Origin: JANXQE01 sp035651635
GTDB lineage: Bacteria > Verrucomicrobiota > Verrucomicrobiia > Limisphaerales > UBA8199
Length of the DNA: 40,080 nucleotides
Direction: 5' to 3'
Assembly: GCA_035651635.1 (NCBI GenBank)
Contig: DASRFK010000015.1
Location: forward strand, 1 to 40,080
Part shown: positions 30,180 through 38,888 of the stretch, one piece after another
How positions within the stretch are numbered: the stretch's first letter is position 1
How the letters are laid out: each line of letters opens with the position of its first letter
The notes under the pieces: model-generated
What the model was told of the DNA's origin: nothing
Database searches by the model: none
Seen by the model: only the letters and a program-made list of their open reading frames with translations
Made by a program: the position numbers and the translations under genes

Positions 30180-31757
30180 TTAGCTGCGGATCTTGAGGTG
30201 TGAGAGCCGGAAGACGGCTCCTTTCGGATCATTGGCCGCGCATTCGATTTCCCAGCCATGCGCCAGCACGATTTGCTGCACGACCGCCAGGCCTAGGCCC
30301 GTCCCGGTCTTCTGGGTCGTGAAGTACGGCTTAAAGATTTCAGTCCGGCGATCGGGCGGGACCCCGGGGCCATTGTCGCGCACTTCGAGAACCGCTTCAC
30401 TGGCGCCACGGCGCTCTACGACGACCTCGATCTGGCCGGGCGGTTGCACGGCCTGAATGGCGTTGAGCAGCAGGTTGAAAAGCGCCTGTCGCAGCATCTG
30501 TTCGTCCGCCTCGATGGTCAACGCTTCCCCGCGGATCTCCAGCCGGGCTTTCTTTTCCTCGAGATCATAACTCAACGCGCGCGCCACATCGTTTATGAGG
30601 GAGTTCAATACCACCATCGAGCGGCGGACCTCCCGCGGGCGCGAATAATTGATGAACTCGTTCAATTGGGCTGCCACTTTGTCGGCTTCACTGACGATTT
30701 CCTTGGATTTCTGCTGGATTTCCGCCGCGGCTTCGGGCTGGCGCGAAATCATTTGCGCCAGGCCGCGGATGATATTGAGGGGATTGCGTGTTTCATGGGC
30801 GAGCCCCGCGGCGGCGAGATTCATTTCTTTGAGGTGAGTGTTGAGTTCGCTGGCCCGGATGAGGCGAATCTGCAGGTCCGAAGAGGTCGCCAGGTTGCGC
30901 CAGGCAATGCCGGAACCGAAGGCCGAGAGCGTGGCCAGAAAAACGATGATGATGCGCAGCCAGAGATCGCGCTGGGACGCCGCTCGGAAGGAATCGATCG
31001 ACATGGCCAGTACCAGGTCGTGCAAAGCTCTTTTTTCCAGCAGTGACTGATAATCCGCCTCACTCAGGCCGCGCAACCACGGCGGACGCCGCGGCCGGCT
31101 GCCAGGCTCACGTGGAGGACGACCCTCGCGTTCTGGGGCCGCGCTATTGGTGCCAGCCTCGGTGCCAGGCGGACGCGACTCTTCCCGCTCGGATGGAGGA
31201 GGTTCTCCCGGAGGCGGAGGCCCCGGGCCCGCCTCGCGGCGCGGGAAAGAGCGATTTCGCGCGTCGGGAAAAGCATTCGTGAACTCCCGCATCGGCGGCA
31301 GCACTACGGTCGGGTTAGTGCCGCCTTCCCAGGTGACGCTCGAACCGAGATCGACCAGATTGACGAATGTCACATTCCGTTGCCCCCAATGTTCGCCCTG
31401 TTGAAGGATGTCCCTTTGGGTCAGATCCAGCTGGCGGCCGGCCCTGGCGATCTCCTGCCCGGCGGCATTGAGCAGGACGATGGAGGTCAAGTCACTCGAT
31501 TTGACCAACTCATTGGAACGGCTGTTAACCAGTTCGTTGAGGACGGGTTCGAGACGTTCCTGAAGCACCGCCCCGCGGAACCGCATTCCCCGGATGCAAG
31601 CGCTGATCGTGTTGGCAATGTCTTTGGAGCGATTGCTCAACTCGGCCTTGGCCGCGCCGCGGAACCGATAATGCTCCTCCGCCTGCCACACCACCACCAG
31701 TGCCCACACAGCGGCCAGGAGCGCATAGACCGTAAACGTGCGCCGGCTCAGTTCCAT
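30180..31757 (-). CDS. Sensor histidine kinase at the end of the secretion operon
   Basis: A 525-residue kinase with a first membrane helix (7-25) and an extracytoplasmic sensor region. The sensor region contains a long Pro/Arg/Glu-rich insertion (about 173-226). A second helix (266-286) is followed by His321 in AAAGLAHETRNPLNII. The ATPase domain has ALFNLLLNAIQAV, DNGPGVP and GTGLGLAVVQQ. The ATG at 31757 is one base after the stop codon of the secretin gene (TGACATG), so translation is coupled and the kinase is part of the secretion operon. No response regulator follows directly; the orphan NtrC-type regulator at 27199 is the likely partner. Confidence 0.93.
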   Translation of the reverse strand: MELSRRTFTVYALLAAVWALVVVWQAEEHYRFRGAAKAELSNRSKDIANTISACIRGMRFRGAVLQERLEPVLNELVNSRSNELVKSSDLTSIVLLNAAGQEIARAGRQLDLTQRDILQQGEHWGQRNVTFVNLVDLGSSVTWEGGTNPTVVLPPMREFTNAFPDARNRSFPRREAGPGPPPPGEPPPSEREESRPPGTEAGTNSAAPEREGRPPREPGSRPRRPPWLRGLSEADYQSLLEKRALHDLVLAMSIDSFRAASQRDLWLRIIIVFLATLSAFGSGIAWRNLATSSDLQIRLIRASELNTHLKEMNLAAAGLAHETRNPLNIIRGLAQMISRQPEAAAEIQQKSKEIVSEADKVAAQLNEFINYSRPREVRRSMVVLNSLINDVARALSYDLEEKKARLEIRGEALTIEADEQMLRQALFNLLLNAIQAVQPPGQIEVVVERRGASEAVLEVRDNGPGVPPDRRTEIFKPYFTTQKTGTGLGLAVVQQIVLAHGWEIECAANDPKGAVFRLSHLKIRS

Positions 31758-31758
31758 G

Positions 31759-33024
31759 TCATTTCTGGTTCTGCGGCCAACCTGAGCCCGGCGGGGCATT
31801 CGTTGTCGGGCTGGGCGGAGCCATGGGTAAACTGTCCAGAACTTTGTTCAGTTCTTCATCCGAAAAATCCTTCATCCCCTCGGCCTTGGCTCGTTCGCGA
31901 TTGGACAGAACCGCCAGTTCGGTCGGATTCTGCACAATGTGCGGGGTGAGGAAGATTAAGAGCTCGGTTTTGGTTGAACTTTTTTGGGTGTGCTTGAAGA
32001 GATTGCCCAAAACCGGGATGTCGCCCAGGATGGGAATCTTGGTTTCGGTCTGTGATTTGTCGGCCTCCATGAGCCCGCCAATGATGACGGTCTGGCCATC
32101 CGCGGTAACGGCCACCGTGTCGGCCGAACGCACGTCAATGACCGGGGCATTCACGCCGGTCGAAACCGGGATGGACAGATTGGGATCGATGGAAGAGATC
32201 TGCGGGGAAACCATCATTTCGACCAAACCGTCGGCGGTAATAAAGGGCGTGACGCGCAAGATCACACCCACGTCACGATAGGAATATGCGTTGATGGGGG
32301 TGCCGTTCAGGCCGTTGTACGAAACGCTGGTGACGAGCGGAACCGACTGGCCCACGGTAATTGTTGCGGGCTGATTGTTCCGTGCCAGGATCGAAGGCCG
32401 CGAGAGCACTTTGGCGCGGCCAGACTGTGCGATGGCGCGCAAGGTCACCTGGTAGTCCGTGCCCAGTATCTGGTAGAGTCCGGCGCCGGGCTGCGTTATC
32501 GGTGAGACGGCCGAAAAGGCGGAGATAGGTTGTCCGAACTGGTTGAAGTTGGTGCCGACCACCGAACTCAAGGAGGATAATCCGAACCCATTAACGGCGC
32601 TGGCATCCTTGATCGTTCCGTTCATGTTCTGCCTGCCCCAGCCCCCTTCAATACCGAAATCCAGGTCGTTATTGTGAGTGACTTCGATAAAGACGACCTT
32701 GATCAGCACCTGGGGTTTTGGCCGGTCCAGATTGGTTAGCACCTGGGCGATGTAGCGCGACGTTGCTTCGTCGGCGATGTACACCACTCGACGAGTTTCC
32801 GGGTCGATGGAAAAATAGGCATCCCCAATCGTGCCATTATTGGGGTAGGTTCTGCCGCTGGTGCTCGCCGAGCCGCCAGTGCCGCCACGGCTGGCATTGC
32901 CGCCGCCGCCGCCGGCGCCGCCGCCGAAACCGCCCCCGCGTTGCTGGCTCCAAGCCGGCAGCGCCGCGCTTAAAAGCATCGCTGCGCTCAAAACTAAGAA
33001 CCACCGCAAGCCTCGTTTTCTCAT
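31759..33024 (-). CDS. Secretin channel half of a split GspD/PilQ-like protein
   Basis: A 421-residue exported protein: signal peptide (1-26, ending LPAWSQ), a Gly-rich segment (29-53), then the second half of a periplasmic N domain (about 69-100, ending TSRYIAQVLTNLD). The secretin barrel domain follows from about 105 (IKVVFIEVTHNNDLDFGIEG). Barrel signatures include VPLVTSVSYNG, YRDVGVILRVTPFI and TELLIFLTPHIV near the end. It should form the outer-membrane pore. The missing N0-N3 domains are encoded by the gene just upstream (33056-34669). A good GAGGAAA ribosome binding site precedes the ATG, and the gap is 31 bases. Confidence 0.92.
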   Translation of the reverse strand: MRKRGLRWFLVLSAAMLLSAALPAWSQQRGGGFGGGAGGGGGNASRGGTGGSASTSGRTYPNNGTIGDAYFSIDPETRRVVYIADEATSRYIAQVLTNLDRPKPQVLIKVVFIEVTHNNDLDFGIEGGWGRQNMNGTIKDASAVNGFGLSSLSSVVGTNFNQFGQPISAFSAVSPITQPGAGLYQILGTDYQVTLRAIAQSGRAKVLSRPSILARNNQPATITVGQSVPLVTSVSYNGLNGTPINAYSYRDVGVILRVTPFITADGLVEMMVSPQISSIDPNLSIPVSTGVNAPVIDVRSADTVAVTADGQTVIIGGLMEADKSQTETKIPILGDIPVLGNLFKHTQKSSTKTELLIFLTPHIVQNPTELAVLSNRERAKAEGMKDFSDEELNKVLDSLPMAPPSPTTNAPPGSGWPQNQK

Positions 33025-33055
33025 GATTTGTTTCCTCAGGTAAGGTGTGGTCGAA

Positions 33056-34669
33056 TTACTGGCCCAAGCGCCCGCTGTTCAGGCCGCCGCCGCTGCTGCT
33101 GCTACCGAATCCGGTGGTGGAGCCGGTAGTGCCCTGTTGATTTTGCGTTTCCCGCTGCGTCAAGGGGTTGTTCCGGCCCAGGAAAGTGTTTTGGTTGTTG
33201 TTATTCTGCATGCGGACGGTGCTGCGGTTGAAGAGGTCCTGCAGGTTCTGGTAAACATCCTGCGGGTCGGCGTTCCGCAACTCGAAGTAGCTGACGATTT
33301 CTCGTTTGCCTTTGTCGGAGTCGAGTTCCGCGACCATTTCGGCGATCTGCGGCATGAGCGTCTTGGATGCTGTAACAATCAGCGAGGAGGTCCGCGGGTC
33401 AGGCACTGCCAGGACCTTGCCCAGCTTCTTCATCCGCTGGCTGTCGCCCGTGCTGTTGGCATTGGCGGCACCGAATCCGCCACGGCCGCGGAAGAAGAAG
33501 GGCACGTTATTATTTTGATTGTTGTTGGAATTGGTCTCGTCGGGAAACAACTGCGCCAGTTGGTCGGCCATTTCCGAGGGGTCGGCGTTGGTCAGCCGGA
33601 AAACCCGCAGCTCGGTGGTGTCACTGACCTGCATGTCGATCTTATCCAGCATGTCCTCGATAGTGGTCAGCAGTTCGGCCGGCGCACTGATGACGACCGA
33701 GTTGGAGCGATCATCGGCGACCGCCACCACGCGTGGCGCCATCGAACTGCGTCCACCGCGATTGGCTCCGCCGGCCATTTGTTGCATCATCGCCCGAAAC
33801 CCGCCGCCCGGCCCTCCTCCAAAATTAGGGCCGCCCCCCAGATTGGGCCCGCCGCCCTGGCCTTGCTGGTTGGAATTCTGCTGACCGAACAACTGGGTGA
33901 TCAGATTGGCCGTGTCTTTGGCATCGGCAAAACGGAGCGGACGCACTTTGATGGACGAAGCGCTGGCCATCGAGTTATCCAAGGCGCTCACGATTTTGAG
34001 CATGCGTTTGATGTCGGTCTTGGTGGCCACCAGGATCAACGTATTGGCGCTTTCGTTGGCCGTCAGGGAGGCGCTGGTCGGCAGCAGCTGCTCGAGGTTC
34101 GGCACCAGTTGACTGGCGGTGGCATAACGCACGGGAATGATCTGCGTCTGAACCTCGTCGGACTTTTCGATCTCGTTGGGATCGGTGTTGACGACAATAT
34201 CGGTGTCGGCGGTCTTGACGCTGTCCAAGGCGACAATCGTTAGAATGCGCCCGCTGCGTGTCATCCCGTAGCCGTTCTTTCTCAGGACGGAGCTCAGCAG
34301 CTCAATGGCTTCGTCTTTGGTCACCGGCTGCTTGCTCCAGACCTCGACGGTTCCGCGGACCTCCGTCTGCTTGTTAATAATGAATCCCGCCGCGTCGCTG
34401 AGGTAATCGAGGACCAGGTTCAAGGGTGCGCCATGAAAATTCACACGCAAGCCATCGGCCCCGTATTCGCTGCTGATCGGCGGAGCGGCGTTGGTACCGG
34501 CGGTGGGAGTCGCTGCCGGGGCCGGCTCGGCCGGAGGCGCGCCCGGGTCGGTTGCAGCCGGTCGGGTCGGCTCGGTCGGCGTCGGACTCGGCGCGGTTTG
34601 AGCAAGCACGAGCCTGGTAAGCCCGATGATTAGGAGGGTCGGCAATAGGACGGTTTTTAGTGATTTCAT
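33056..34669 (-). CDS. Secretin periplasmic N-domain half of a split GspD-like protein
   Basis: A 537-residue exported protein with a signal peptide (1-23) and a Pro/Ala-rich linker to about 66. An N0/STN domain (about 72-150) and three N1-type domains (about 173-231, 239-345, 352-450) follow. The first half of a further N domain (about 457-482, REIVSYFELRNADPQDVYQN) precedes an Asn/Gln/Gly/Ser-rich tail. There is no secretin barrel domain; that is in the next gene. Gly/Asn-rich loops interrupt the domains (264-291, 380-412). The ATG at 34669 follows a clear AAGGAG site. It should form the periplasmic rings that contact GspC and the cargo. Confidence 0.92.
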   Translation of the reverse strand: MKSLKTVLLPTLLIIGLTRLVLAQTAPSPTPTEPTRPAATDPGAPPAEPAPAATPTAGTNAAPPISSEYGADGLRVNFHGAPLNLVLDYLSDAAGFIINKQTEVRGTVEVWSKQPVTKDEAIELLSSVLRKNGYGMTRSGRILTIVALDSVKTADTDIVVNTDPNEIEKSDEVQTQIIPVRYATASQLVPNLEQLLPTSASLTANESANTLILVATKTDIKRMLKIVSALDNSMASASSIKVRPLRFADAKDTANLITQLFGQQNSNQQGQGGGPNLGGGPNFGGGPGGGFRAMMQQMAGGANRGGRSSMAPRVVAVADDRSNSVVISAPAELLTTIEDMLDKIDMQVSDTTELRVFRLTNADPSEMADQLAQLFPDETNSNNNQNNNVPFFFRGRGGFGAANANSTGDSQRMKKLGKVLAVPDPRTSSLIVTASKTLMPQIAEMVAELDSDKGKREIVSYFELRNADPQDVYQNLQDLFNRSTVRMQNNNNQNTFLGRNNPLTQRETQNQQGTTGSTTGFGSSSSGGGLNSGRLGQ

Positions 34670-34674
34670 GAAAA

Positions 34675-35499
34675 TTACTCCTTTTCGCGGCGCATCATCA
34701 TTCGTTTAAGGACATCGTTATCGGCGCCGGTGGTCGCGCTCTCGGCCGCGGCCGTGTTGGCTGCCGTCGCGGCATACGATTCAGAGCTGCTGTTCTTTTC
34801 CCAAGTGCCGTCTTCTCGGCGGCGCATTTGGGTCCCGACAGGCAGTTCCACCACATTAGTGTTCTGAACCAGCTTGACAGAGTCCGCCGAGATGGCGGCC
34901 ACCTTGAACCCGGCGATAGTCTCATCGGGCTTCAGGGCTTTTTTGTAGTCGCTAGTGGCGCCGTCAAAGAAAGCGAAGATCCCCTTCTCATAACTCATCG
35001 TGCCCACCAACGTGAATGCGTCCACCGTTTTTGGCTGCGCTACCGGCCCGCGGCGCGGGGCGCGGTTGGGATCAAAAATGTTGCGATCGGCAACCAATCG
35101 AAACGCCGCGTAGTCGAGTGACGAAGGGTTGCTGTTGGTATCGCCTATGGTTGGCCGGGCCTCACGGTTGTTCGACGTGCCGCGCGAGCGATTCTGCGAC
35201 CGCCGGCGTTGTCGCCGAGTCCGGCCGTCCGGCCCCGGGGAGGACATGCCATTGGCCTGGGAAACGATGTTTGTTCCGGTCGTTTCCTCGTCCTGCGTCG
35301 TGTCAATGCCCTGGGAAAGATCGCTGCCGTTGGGATCCTCGGTCTGCATGAGCTCATTGGTAGAGACAAGCGTGTTGGTGTCCTGGGCCGTGGGCGCAAT
35401 CGTGCCGCCGAACCAAAGCACCAGCAGCGCGGCCATAAAAACGTGAGGCCGTCGCCGGCCACGGAGGCCGCGACTGCCAAGCTGTAAGGGGTGCTGCAT
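34675..35499 (-). CDS. GspC/PilP-like inner-membrane linker protein
   Basis: A 274-residue protein with an N-terminal membrane anchor (about 21-38, HVFMAALLVLWFGG) and a long low-complexity linker with basic runs (RRQRRRSQNRSRG). A small beta-rich domain follows near 135-235: DRNIFDPNRAPR, then AFTLVGTMSYEKGIFAFFDG and VAAISADSVKL. This is the HR-domain pattern of GspC or PilP, which joins the inner-membrane platform to the secretin N0 domain. The ATG at 35499 is preferred over an upstream start overlapping the preceding gene. It is followed directly by the secretin N-domain gene, as expected. Confidence 0.78.
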   Translation of the reverse strand: MQHPLQLGSRGLRGRRRPHVFMAALLVLWFGGTIAPTAQDTNTLVSTNELMQTEDPNGSDLSQGIDTTQDEETTGTNIVSQANGMSSPGPDGRTRRQRRRSQNRSRGTSNNREARPTIGDTNSNPSSLDYAAFRLVADRNIFDPNRAPRRGPVAQPKTVDAFTLVGTMSYEKGIFAFFDGATSDYKKALKPDETIAGFKVAAISADSVKLVQNTNVVELPVGTQMRRREDGTWEKNSSSESYAATAANTAAAESATTGADNDVLKRMMMRREKE

Positions 35500-35507
35500 G
35501 CGTGCCT

Positions 35508-36041
35508 TCACTTTGAGGGTGGGTTGAGAACCAATCCGTTGAGTTGCAGCGCCAAGGAAAGTTGCTGGCCTTCTTTGTCGCGGGCGCTGAGCTCGACGGC
35601 TTCCAATTTCAAGGCCAGCGGCTCGCGCTCGGCGCGGTAAAGGAACCGGCTCAAGCGGCTGATGTCTCCCGAGGCGTCCACCCGGCATTCATAGGTCACG
35701 TAATCGTCGCTCTCGTGCTTCCACTGGGGCGTCACCGCGTTGACCAGAACGCCAGTATCCTGCGCCCAGGCATCGATCGCGTGAAAGACCTGCTGCTCGG
35801 CGGCCGACAGATTGTTGGTGAGCGCTTTGCCCTGCATGTCCGCCCAGTGATTGCGGATGCCGCGCTCGCGCTGGAGCAGCATTCGTCCCCGACCCACCTG
35901 GCTGCGCAAGGCGGCGATTCGGGCAGCTCGGGCGCTCCACGCGCTAACCAGCGGGGCACGGACAAATTGATCGGCGGCAAAGAGCGCCACGGCGGCCACC
36001 GTGACGAGCACGAGCAATTTCTGACGATCTTTAATTTGCAT
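35508..36041 (-). CDS. GspM/PilO-like assembly-platform protein
   Basis: A 177-residue bitopic membrane protein: short cytoplasmic N-terminus, membrane helix (about 10-27, LLVLVTVAAVALFAADQF), coiled-coil-like stretch (about 33-70) and a C-terminal ferredoxin-like domain. DYVTYECRVDASGDISRLSR, then LFYRAE-like and SLALQLNGLVL strands are visible. It should pair with the PilM/GspL-like protein encoded immediately upstream, whose gene overlaps this one by 11 bases. The ATG at 36041 is chosen over one eight codons upstream. Confidence 0.82.
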   Translation of the reverse strand: MQIKDRQKLLVLVTVAAVALFAADQFVRAPLVSAWSARAARIAALRSQVGRGRMLLQRERGIRNHWADMQGKALTNNLSAAEQQVFHAIDAWAQDTGVLVNAVTPQWKHESDDYVTYECRVDASGDISRLSRFLYRAEREPLALKLEAVELSARDKEGQQLSLALQLNGLVLNPPSK

Positions 36042-37485
36042 TCGGGCTTCCTTCGCTCCAGGCAAAGCTGAAGCTAAACTGCAAGGCCGGGCTTTGGCCC
36101 CGGGTCGGCCCCAGATTGGCGTCGCGAATTTGCGGCAAGGCGCGCAGCTTTTGCAGCGTCTGGAGCAATACCTGGTAACTGCGCGCCGTTCCGGTGCAGG
36201 TGACGGTGCTCAGGTCGCGAATCTCGACCGTCTTGGCAGTCACGCTCCCATCTTCAGGAAAGGCCTGCGTGAGCGAGCGCAGAATGCTCAAACCCTTGAC
36301 CGTTTCATCATACCACGGACGGTACGTGCTGATCTGCTTGTTGATCTGCTCCAACTCGCCCGCCTTCACCGCCATTTTCGACCATTGGGATTGCAGGCTC
36401 CAGAGCTGACAGCTCTGATAAAAAAACAGGCCTCCGACCAGCAAAGCCAGGACTGCAGCCGCAGTGATACCGGAGCGGAGTTTGCCTGAGGAATAACGCC
36501 CAGCCATCTGTTTCCAGGCCGCCACATGTGGCGGCAGGAACTCGAAACCCGTGCGGCGCCCGGCGAGGTACTCCGCTGCCAGGCTGAAGGCGGGTTTTAC
36601 GGGGGTATCCGCCGGAAACGAGAAACCGAACTCGCCGGCGGCGTAGTGATCCGCTCGCTCGATTTTTAAACCCATGACGTCCAGCCGCAACTCCAACTCA
36701 TCCGCCAACTGTTGAGCCAGATCGGCCGGACCGAATACCCGGACTTTGCGAATGGTTCCCAGCAGTTCCGACGGCAATTGGCCAAGGGTGATGCGTGCTT
36801 CCCGGGCGACGAGGTCCGGGCGGAGCAACCGCTTGACCCCTTCAATTTCGAGCGCGCCTTCCAGCGCCCGCAGGGCGGCAATGCCGCCTCCGGCTGCGAT
36901 TTCGAGTGCGACGTGCGTTTCTCCGACCGCCAAAGCCATGAGACTTGTCGAGGGGTCCGCCAGGACCGGCTGCAGAGCCGTGATGGCAAGCGTGAAGCTC
37001 GCCGGGCGAAGTTTGGCGGCTTCGAGCGCTTGCGCCAACCGTGCAAGATGGGTCTTGGGGATGCCCACTAACAGCGCGTGTTGCTTGCCTCCAGTTCCGC
37101 AGCGTGAAGTTGCGACCTGGAGTGTATTGATGTCACACGGAAAACTCCGCTCCGCCTCGATTTGCAAAAAGCTCGCGACGTCGGCCTCAGGAATTTCAGG
37201 GATATCAATGTGTGTCGTCAGTGCCCATTTCAACGGCAAGCCGACCACGCAGGTACGCTCGCGCACGCCGGCGGCGTCCAGGTGATTGCGGATTTCGCGT
37301 CCGACTAACTCGGGGTCGTTCGTCAGCGGATCGAGTGAAAGGGAAATCGCCAGGGATTGCTGCACCTGGAGAGCCCCGTTCCCGCGGCGCAAGACCACGC
37401 CTTCCAGTCGGCCGCCGTCCAGCGACAGGCCCAAGACCGAATTCCGCTGCGCGCGCTTGCCAAAATTCAATTTCACCAAATCCAT
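36031..37485 (-). CDS. GspL/PilM-like protein fused to a PilN-like helix domain
   Basis: A 484-residue protein. The N-terminal two thirds form an actin-like PilM/GspL cytoplasmic domain, with LGLSLDGGRLEGVVL, VVGLPLKWALTTHIDIPEI and FLQIEAERSFPCD visible. A single membrane helix (about 345-363, AAAVLALLVGGLFFYQ) leads to a PilN-like periplasmic part with coiled coil and a ferredoxin-like end (TAKTVEIRDLSTVTCTG). It anchors the assembly ATPase to the platform. The ATG at 37485 overlaps the stop of gspK (TAATG); an ATG nine codons upstream is possible. Confidence 0.85.
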   Translation of the reverse strand: MDLVKLNFGKRAQRNSVLGLSLDGGRLEGVVLRRGNGALQVQQSLAISLSLDPLTNDPELVGREIRNHLDAAGVRERTCVVGLPLKWALTTHIDIPEIPEADVASFLQIEAERSFPCDINTLQVATSRCGTGGKQHALLVGIPKTHLARLAQALEAAKLRPASFTLAITALQPVLADPSTSLMALAVGETHVALEIAAGGGIAALRALEGALEIEGVKRLLRPDLVAREARITLGQLPSELLGTIRKVRVFGPADLAQQLADELELRLDVMGLKIERADHYAAGEFGFSFPADTPVKPAFSLAAEYLAGRRTGFEFLPPHVAAWKQMAGRYSSGKLRSGITAAAVLALLVGGLFFYQSCQLWSLQSQWSKMAVKAGELEQINKQISTYRPWYDETVKGLSILRSLTQAFPEDGSVTAKTVEIRDLSTVTCTGTARSYQVLLQTLQKLRALPQIRDANLGPTRGQSPALQFSFSFAWSEGSPNAN

Positions 37486-38888
37486 TAGCTGGTTCCTTTT
37501 GCGATAATCCATTTCTGGCGCGTCGTTTTGCCCAGAGCCCAGCCGAGCGAGGTCAGGTCCTGGCGATAGACGATCTGGGGCGCGCCGCTGCTCGTGTCAA
37601 AAACGTAACGCACGCGCCGGTAACCTCTGCCGTGCGGACCGAGCGCCGCCACGTCAGCGGTAAACTGATAGCTCTGCGTCGTCAGGCAGTCCCAGGACTG
37701 GAGCGTTTGCAGGTAAGTCGAGGCATTCTGCCCGAGTGCCGTGATAATCCAGGCAATCGACCCCAAATCGGTCGGGTTACTCTGGCGATAATCGACCAGT
37801 TGCTGCGCCGCTGACATGTCTCCGTTGAGCAGACAGGCCAAAACCGCCGCGCTGGCGGTATTCACGTTGATCCGTCCCTCGATGTACGTACTGTTGGTAG
37901 TAGTCAGGTTTGTTGCGACCTGGGCAAACTCGCTCGCGGTCATCCCGGTGGCCAGATAAAACTGCAGTGGACTGGCAAAGCGCACCGTTTGGGTGGTGGT
38001 GACCTGGTTGGTGTTTCTGCCGCCTCCAGGACCACCTCCGCCTCCGGCGGCTCCTCGGAAGCGCGCCAGCAGTTGCGCCGCGCGGCTGGCACCCAAAGCG
38101 GTCCGCAGCATTGAATCCAGCGGGCCATTCGCGCTGACGTTCGCGGGGTTAATCAGGACTTTGTTGGTATTGGGCTCACGGCTATAGACGGTGACGCACT
38201 CCAGAATTCCCGGGTCGAGCAGGTTATTCTGATTATCATCGTTCTCGCTTGGGTCGAGCACGCCGTTGCGGTTCACATCCTCCCCGACCAGTAAATCCAT
38301 GTTCGCGCCGTAGACCATGCGTAACTCGTCCACCGTCTCGAAAGGATCGCTCTTGCACTGATAAGCCGGCTGCTGCATCGAGTAGTACATCACCGTCGGC
38401 CCGGTAGCGTTGGTGTCGCGCCAATCCAGGATTGCCTGGGTGAAATCCGGGGTCATGCGCGGCAACCAGACCAGGGAATTGCTCGGAGCAGTGTTCAGGT
38501 TGAGCTTGGATGCTTCATCGACGAGGCCGAAAAAGACCTGTCCCGGTGGCGCGTTGGTGTCCCGGCCAATCAACCAGAAATGCGCATCGCCCACGGGGAC
38601 AGCCTCGCGGACGTAGCCATTAATGTCCGGAACGCAGCCGTTGGATCCGTTGGCGATCTGGTAAGTCAAAAGGTAATTGACGTAACGCACCGCCCCTTCG
38701 ATGGCTTGATCGGCGGCTTGGGCGGACACCCGGTTATCGGAAGCGCGCATCTCCAGATTCATCGACTGGGCGAAATACAGAGCCAGCGCCACAAGGCCCA
38801 GCGCTATCCAAAGCACGATAATCAGGACTGAGCCACGGCGGGTGTGTCCCTCGCCAGCCCGGTCGGACCTTGAAAGGGCAGGATTCAT
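37485..38888 (-). CDS. gspK: Type II secretion minor pseudopilin GspK
   Basis: A 467-residue large minor pseudopilin. The N-terminus is basic (TRRG) and followed by SVLIIVLWIALGLVALALYF, a prepilin-like processing site and membrane helix. The globular part has the GspK landmarks LVDEASKLNLNTAP and GRINVNTASAAVLACLL. A calcium-type loop, DVNRNGVLDPSE (204-215), lies in the middle domain. GspK caps the pseudopilus tip with GspI and GspJ, whose genes lie just upstream. It overlaps gspJ by four bases and the GspL/PilM-like gene by one. Confidence 0.92.
   Translation of the reverse strand: MNPALSRSDRAGEGHTRRGSVLIIVLWIALGLVALALYFAQSMNLEMRASDNRVSAQAADQAIEGAVRYVNYLLTYQIANGSNGCVPDINGYVREAVPVGDAHFWLIGRDTNAPPGQVFFGLVDEASKLNLNTAPSNSLVWLPRMTPDFTQAILDWRDTNATGPTVMYYSMQQPAYQCKSDPFETVDELRMVYGANMDLLVGEDVNRNGVLDPSENDDNQNNLLDPGILECVTVYSREPNTNKVLINPANVSANGPLDSMLRTALGASRAAQLLARFRGAAGGGGGPGGGRNTNQVTTTQTVRFASPLQFYLATGMTASEFAQVATNLTTTNSTYIEGRINVNTASAAVLACLLNGDMSAAQQLVDYRQSNPTDLGSIAWIITALGQNASTYLQTLQSWDCLTTQSYQFTADVAALGPHGRGYRRVRYVFDTSSGAPQIVYRQDLTSLGWALGKTTRQKWIIAKGTS

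Noticed and set aside
33047..34243. Long plus-strand open frame opposite the secretin genes
   Set aside because: It is antisense to well-supported secretin domains. High GC makes long shadow frames common in this window (also at 430-1107, 7309-8058, 9757-10578, 14892-15602 and 16434-17090).
31759..34669. Secretin pair explained as a single frameshifted gene
   Set aside because: The second gene has its own signal peptide, Gly-rich leader and GAGGAAA ribosome binding site, and 31 untranslated bases separate the two, so a simple indel does not join them.
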